In this document: one piece after another, positions 5,850-8,556 of the stretch | How the letters are laid out: every line of letters starts with the position of its first letter | How positions within the stretch are numbered: position 1 is the stretch's first letter | Assembly (NCBI GenBank): GCA_902488725.1 | Contig: CABTXO010000057.1 | Coordinates: 1-8,556 of the forward strand | Source of the DNA: an uncultured Bacteroidales bacterium | Lineage (GTDB): Bacteria; Bacteroidota; Bacteroidia; Bacteroidales; UBA932 | Reading direction: 5' to 3' | DNA length: 8,556 bases | Program-made: the position numbers and the translations under genes | Notes under the pieces: generated by a model | Told to the model about the DNA's origin: nothing | Databases searched by the model: none | Seen by the model: the letters and a program-made list of their open reading frames with translations, nothing else

Positions 5850-6842
5850 TCAATCATCCAGATATGCATCCCTGACCGTCCGCTTGCCGACGACAACGTC
5901 CAGCAGGACGGCCCCCCGGACTGCGGGGACCAGGTAGAACTGCTCCAGCTCCGCCGGGACCAGCAGGGTCTGTCCGGCCGACAGGGAACAGGTCTGCGCG
6001 GGATTCCCCGTTTCATCGGACACCTGCACGGAAACGGCACCGGAGAGACAATGATAGAGTGTGAAACTGCCCGGCTGGCTGTTGTTCACCTTGAGCGGAT
6101 CGTCCAGACGGATGCGCGAGACGGCGAATTCCGGCGCGGCGGCCAGCACCTCGGCCGGTCCTTCCGGCTGGGAAGGGACGGCGTCGGGCACGGGAACATA
6201 TTCCCGGAAATCGATCAAGTCGAAGGCTTCCTCCAGCAGGAGTTCTTCGCCTTCCGGCATGGGAAGGCCCCAGTTGTGCAGCGGAAAGGCCATTTCGGAA
6301 CATTCGGCGATTTCGAGCAGTTCCAGCGTGCCTTCCGCGGCGTAGACTGTGCCCGGACGGATCAGGAAGGCCTCCCCTGCCTTGGGCTCCACCGTGTGCA
6401 GCACGGGCTCTACGGTCCCTTCCTGACAACGGCGGAAGAAGGCTTCAGCGGCCTGCTCCCAATTGAAGCCCAGGTGGATTTTCGCCCCTTTTCCAGCCTT
6501 CCGGACCAGCCAGAGGGCTGTTTTCCCGAATGCATCGTAACGCTGCGCCGCCGTGTCGTCATCGACATTCAGCCAGAGCGGAGTCCGTCCCTGCACCGAA
6601 ATTTCCTTCACCAGCACCGGGAACTGGAGGCCGTAGTACTCGAAGGCATCGTCCCCGACCACACGCTCCAGGTAGGTCTCCATCAATTCGCTGAGGGCGT
6701 TCCCGCCGAACCAGCCGTTCTCGATGGCTGAATCCACCCGGCCCAGATCGGCCACGAGATAGCGGACAACACCCCATGCCGTCTTTTCCTCCTGCGGGAT
6801 GAACCGCATCGGGTACAGTTTCCTTTTGTCTTCTTCGGTCAT
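5850..6842 (-). CDS. Class I mannose-6-phosphate isomerase homologue lacking the zinc ligands
   Basis: A 330-residue complete protein from the ATG at 6842. The fold of short type I phosphomannose isomerases is clear: KLYPMRFIPQEEKTAWG (8-24), FPVLVKEISVQGRTPL (74-89), AFGKTALWLV (104-113), KIHLGF (121-126), FLIRPGTVYAAEGTLELLEI (159-178) and a C-terminal cupin. The metal site is not conserved. Where family members read QVHPDD this has LNVDDD (91-96), KTEMW is KTALW (Glu to Ala109), and GTVHA is GTVYA (His to Tyr167). The RxLH segment before the helix that ends in IDF is EELLLEEAFDLIDF. Type I enzymes need Gln, His, Glu and His to hold zinc for interconverting mannose-6-phosphate and fructose-6-phosphate, so catalysis seems unlikely. 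The frame is long and intact, so it looks like a kept non-enzymatic relative (perhaps sugar-phosphate binding) and not a decaying gene. It is the first gene of an operon with the S4-domain protein. Confidence 0.82.
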   Translation of the reverse strand: MTEEDKRKLYPMRFIPQEEKTAWGVVRYLVADLGRVDSAIENGWFGGNALSELMETYLERVVGDDAFEYYGLQFPVLVKEISVQGRTPLWLNVDDDTAAQRYDAFGKTALWLVRKAGKGAKIHLGFNWEQAAEAFFRRCQEGTVEPVLHTVEPKAGEAFLIRPGTVYAAEGTLELLEIAECSEMAFPLHNWGLPMPEGEELLLEEAFDLIDFREYVPVPDAVPSQPEGPAEVLAAAPEFAVSRIRLDDPLKVNNSQPGSFTLYHCLSGAVSVQVSDETGNPAQTCSLSAGQTLLVPAELEQFYLVPAVRGAVLLDVVVGKRTVRDAYLDD

Positions 6843-6861
6843 ATTCTGAGAATACTTTTCA

Positions 6862-6869
6862 CAAAGATA
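6862..6869 (-). promoter_or_regulatory. Promoter -7 box (TATCTTTG) for the isomerase homologue/S4 operon
   Basis: On the reverse strand this reads TATCTTTG, an exact match to TAnnTTTG. The predicted start near 6855 leaves a leader of only about 13 bases before the ATG at 6842. A TTG at 6897-6895 is 25 bases upstream, too far for a standard -33, so the upstream element is unclear. Confidence 0.45.
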
Positions 6870-6907
6870 GGAATAAAGCGTATATTCATTTCGTCAATCA
6901 TTTCGAA

Positions 6908-7203
6908 ATGGACGCTTCCAAAAGACTGCTTTCCCTGGACGTTCTCAGGGGATTCGACATGCTGTGCATCATGGGGCTGGCCCACCACGACACGATCCTC
7001 CCCCTGTTCCTGTTCATCGCCGGAGCCACCTGTCCAAAGAAATGCAGAAAATTTACACCGCCAGCAAGTGGGATTTTCCGCAGCCATCCGGGAAAACAGA
7101 TTCAGGGAAGAACGCAAGATGGATTTGCCGGTGGCAGCATTATTTTTCACCGGGAAGGGTCGGGGTGCCTTGGAAGGACTTCTACGGGTGATGCACCGCT
7201 CGC
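6908..7203 (+). pseudogene. Decayed N-terminus of an HGSNAT-like (DUF5009) membrane acyltransferase
   Basis: The frame from the ATG at 6908 begins MDASKRLLSLDVLRGFDMLC and continues to LPLFLFIAGAT. Both pieces are hallmarks of the heparan-alpha-glucosaminide N-acetyltransferase-like family (DUF5009/NagX), integral membrane acyltransferases of about 350-400 residues. In intact members the two motifs are separated by a longer loop; here they are only a few residues apart (MGLAHHDTI), which suggests an internal deletion. After GAT the expected reading LSKEMQK appears one frame over (from about 7032), a frameshift. The rest up to the end of trmB shows no membrane segments in any frame. The piece therefore cannot make an enzyme. 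This is the only content of the gap between the isomerase homologue and trmB. Confidence 0.65.
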
Positions 7204-8130
7204 TCAGACGTTGCGGAGGATCTGGCGGGGGCCTTCGATGGAGCGCCAGTGGTCGGCGTCGAAGCCGGAGGGGTGCCTGTAGGGGCCTTCGTGTTCGAGG
7301 GTGAAGGAAAGATAGGTAATCTTGTAGCCTTGTTTCAGGAACATCCGCTCGTAGAAGGTCTGCACTTCGTACAAGGCACCGCTGCGGGCTGCAGCGACAG
7401 CAGCAGTGACAGGGGCGGTAGCGGGGCATGCTGCAGCATCGCAAGGGGCGGTGGTGACTCGGGTGCCGTAGAGGTCGGTGGTGGCTGCGAGGATCCGCAG
7501 GCCGTTTTCGGCGGCGACGGCTCGGGAATATTCAAACAGGAAGCGGCTGTCGGTCTTGAGGTGAACGATGCCTCCGGGCTTCAGGAACTTGCGGTAGCGT
7601 TCGAGAAAGAGGGGGCTGGTGAGGCGGGAGTTCTCGCTCTTGAGCTGCGGGTCGGAGAAGGTAAGCCAGATTTCGGAGACTTCTCCGGGCGCGAAAAAGG
7701 CTCCGATGAACTCGATCCGGGTGCGCAGGAAAGCCACGTTCGGCAGCTGATGCTCGGTTGCGTACTTTGCGCCTTTCCAGAGCCGCGCGCCTTTGATGTC
7801 CACGCCGATGTAGTTGCATTCAGGAATACGACGGGAGAGGTCGATCGTGTATTCCCCTTTCCCACAGCCCAGTTCCAGCACGATGGGCTGGCAGACGGCG
7901 ACCATCCGGTCGTTCCAGTGCCCTTTGATGGGGTGGTCTTTGAGACGGAGGGTCGGGGAAATGGATTTTTCGCTTGCGCTTGAAATGACAGAAGGGGCGG
8001 CGTCCGGACCGGCAGAAGGCACGCCATCCCGCAGGAGCGGTCCGCGGTCCAGCACTTCTTCCGAACGCGGCTGCAGCAGGCAGCGGAAGGTCTCGTTCTC
8101 GGCAAATTTTTTCAGTTTTCCGTGTCCCAT
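7204..8130 (-). CDS. trmB: tRNA (guanine-N7-)-methyltransferase, enlarged
   Basis: A 308-residue protein from the ATG at 8130; an in-frame TTG at 8148 is rejected. It matches TrmB, which methylates G46 in the tRNA variable loop with S-adenosylmethionine. Motifs in order: KLKKFAENETF (5-15), the SAM-binding IVLELGCGKGEYTIDLSRR (83-101), YIGVDIKGARLWKGA (107-121), NVAFLRTRIEFI (131-142), EIWLTFSDPQLK (153-164), RLTSPLFLERYRKFLKPGG (169-187) and KTDSRFLFEYS (192-202). The usual PDPxxKKRRxKKR is shortened to SDPQLKSENSR, as I recall from some Bacteroidota. Family members are about 210-260 residues; the excess is an insert at about 24-62, an Ala-rich insert at about 224-253 (TTAPCDAAACPATAPVTAAV and on), and a C-terminal tail of about 28 residues. 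The start overlaps the stop of the upstream lipoprotein gene by one base (TGATG), so translation is probably coupled. Confidence 0.9.
   Translation of the reverse strand: MGHGKLKKFAENETFRCLLQPRSEEVLDRGPLLRDGVPSAGPDAAPSVISSASEKSISPTLRLKDHPIKGHWNDRMVAVCQPIVLELGCGKGEYTIDLSRRIPECNYIGVDIKGARLWKGAKYATEHQLPNVAFLRTRIEFIGAFFAPGEVSEIWLTFSDPQLKSENSRLTSPLFLERYRKFLKPGGIVHLKTDSRFLFEYSRAVAAENGLRILAATTDLYGTRVTTAPCDAAACPATAPVTAAVAAARSGALYEVQTFYERMFLKQGYKITYLSFTLEHEGPYRHPSGFDADHWRSIEGPRQILRNV
7963..7990. repeat. Repeat-like insert inside trmB (TGTCATTTC... type)
   Basis: Read on the reverse strand the segment begins TGTCATTTCAAGCGCAAGCG and ends AAAAATCC. It resembles, from memory, a short imperfect palindromic repeat (TGTCATTTCGAGC...GCGAGAAATC) seen many times between genes in other bacterial genomes. 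It codes SVISSASEKSI (residues 47-57) in the middle of the non-conserved N-terminal insert of TrmB. The plus strand also holds CGCTTG twice in tandem (7971-7982). Its identity as a dispersed repeat needs genome-wide counting. Confidence 0.45.
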
Positions 8131-8556
8131 CACTCTTCTCTTTTGCAAATCATCCCCAGGCCCCGCAGGACCGCACAGTTCCTCGGCACCTGCACCCGCA
8201 GCCGCCAGACACCCGGCTCGAACGGCCGGAAGCCCTGTTTGAAAGGCGATATGATGTCCTTGAAAAAATAGGCGGAATCCTGCCCCTCCACCGACAGAAA
8301 GGCTTTTTCCGAACAGGAAGAATCGGACGGCGAAATCCAGCGGATGTTCAGCGGGATGGCTTCCGTCCGGAATGCCTCGAAGGCTTTCCGGTCCATCCGC
8401 GTGTAAAACGACAGCGAATAGGCAACGGTGGAGTCGGACAAGTCCAGGTCGAACGCATACATGTTCCCGACCCCCGCCCAGTCTTTCAGGACGAAGGTTT
8501 CCCGGGAAAGCGGCCGCGAGCAGGACAGGACGGCCAAGGCAAGCAGGAATATGACC
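8130..8556 (-). CDS. Lipoprotein, GldH-like, partial (start beyond right edge)
   Basis: The frame is open to the window edge and ends at 8130. The visible start reads VIFLLALAVLSCSRPLS, a hydrophobic segment with lipobox AVLSC, so only a few N-terminal residues are missing. An in-frame TTG at 8537 lies inside the signal sequence and is not the start. The mature part, about 130 residues, is strand-rich: NMYAFDLDLSDSTVAYSLSF, PLNIRWISPSD, then PGVWRLRVQVP and a final LRGLGMICKR. Size, lipidation and order of segments resemble GldH, a lipoprotein of the gliding/type IX secretion gene set that is also annotated in non-gliding Bacteroidales. The match is by pattern, not by a decisive motif, and another small lipoprotein remains possible. 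Its stop and the trmB start share one base. Confidence 0.65.
   Translation of the reverse strand, partial: VIFLLALAVLSCSRPLSRETFVLKDWAGVGNMYAFDLDLSDSTVAYSLSFYTRMDRKAFEAFRTEAIPLNIRWISPSDSSCSEKAFLSVEGQDSAYFFKDIISPFKQGFRPFEPGVWRLRVQVPRNCAVLRGLGMICKREE

Noticed and set aside
6051..6731. A 226-codon plus-strand frame
   Set aside because: It is antisense to the isomerase homologue, which keeps recognisable family motifs along its full length.
7249..7983. A 244-codon plus-strand frame rich in Gly and Val
   Set aside because: It is antisense to trmB, whose SAM-binding and substrate motifs are all in order. The frame has only low-complexity content.
1..8556. Search for CRISPR arrays, tRNA/rRNA genes, a riboswitch or a phage/defence cassette
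   Set aside because: No regularly spaced repeats, no cloverleaf-like segments with a TTCGA arm, and no genes of these classes were found by reading both strands.

Overview
The window looks like chromosomal DNA of a member of the Bacteroidota, probably order Bacteroidales. Three things suggest this. Promoter-like sites match the group's -7 box TAnnTTTG, often without Shine-Dalgarno sites. Most genes are GC-rich, about 60-65% in hand-counted samples. The gene set is also typical: a Bacteroidota-type AddB-like nuclease/helicase protein, outer-membrane lipoproteins, a small outer-membrane barrel, a rubrerythrin with N-terminal rubredoxin domain, and a GldH-like lipoprotein. No species can be named from this alone.

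Layout, left to right. Positions 1-1625 (minus) hold the N-terminal 541 residues of an AddB-like recombination protein that runs off the left edge. Positions 1626-1862 hold a promoter and a short decayed start of a transposase, probably IS982 family. Positions 1863-3183 (minus) are a lower-GC segment with a lipoprotein nucleoside hydrolase and a small unrecognised ORF in front of it. Around 3260-3278 two divergent promoter boxes lie almost back to back. Positions 3303-4665 (plus) are a two-gene overlapping operon for a secreted protein and an outer-membrane beta-barrel protein. Rubrerythrin (4828-5382, plus) has the best promoter in the window and a PerR-box-like palindrome near its transcription start. 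It meets an S4-domain Hsp15-like gene (5383-5835, minus) with no base between the stop codons, and a perfect 12-bp hairpin followed by T's lies inside that opposing gene. Upstream of the S4 gene, in the same operon, is a mannose-6-phosphate-isomerase homologue (5850-6842, minus) that appears to have lost all its zinc ligands. Positions 6908-7203 hold the broken N-terminus of an HGSNAT-like (DUF5009) membrane acyltransferase. Positions 7204-8556 (minus) hold trmB, enlarged by inserts, translationally coupled to a partial GldH-like lipoprotein that runs off the right edge.

The genes are mostly housekeeping or envelope functions rather than one pathway. No clear new defence or biosynthetic system is present. 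The most interesting signals are the isomerase homologue without metal ligands, the terminator-like hairpin coded inside the opposing gene, the redox-type operator in front of rubrerythrin, and palindromic repeat-like DNA that appears inserted in frame into two conserved genes. The decayed transposase and the acyltransferase remnant show local genome erosion.
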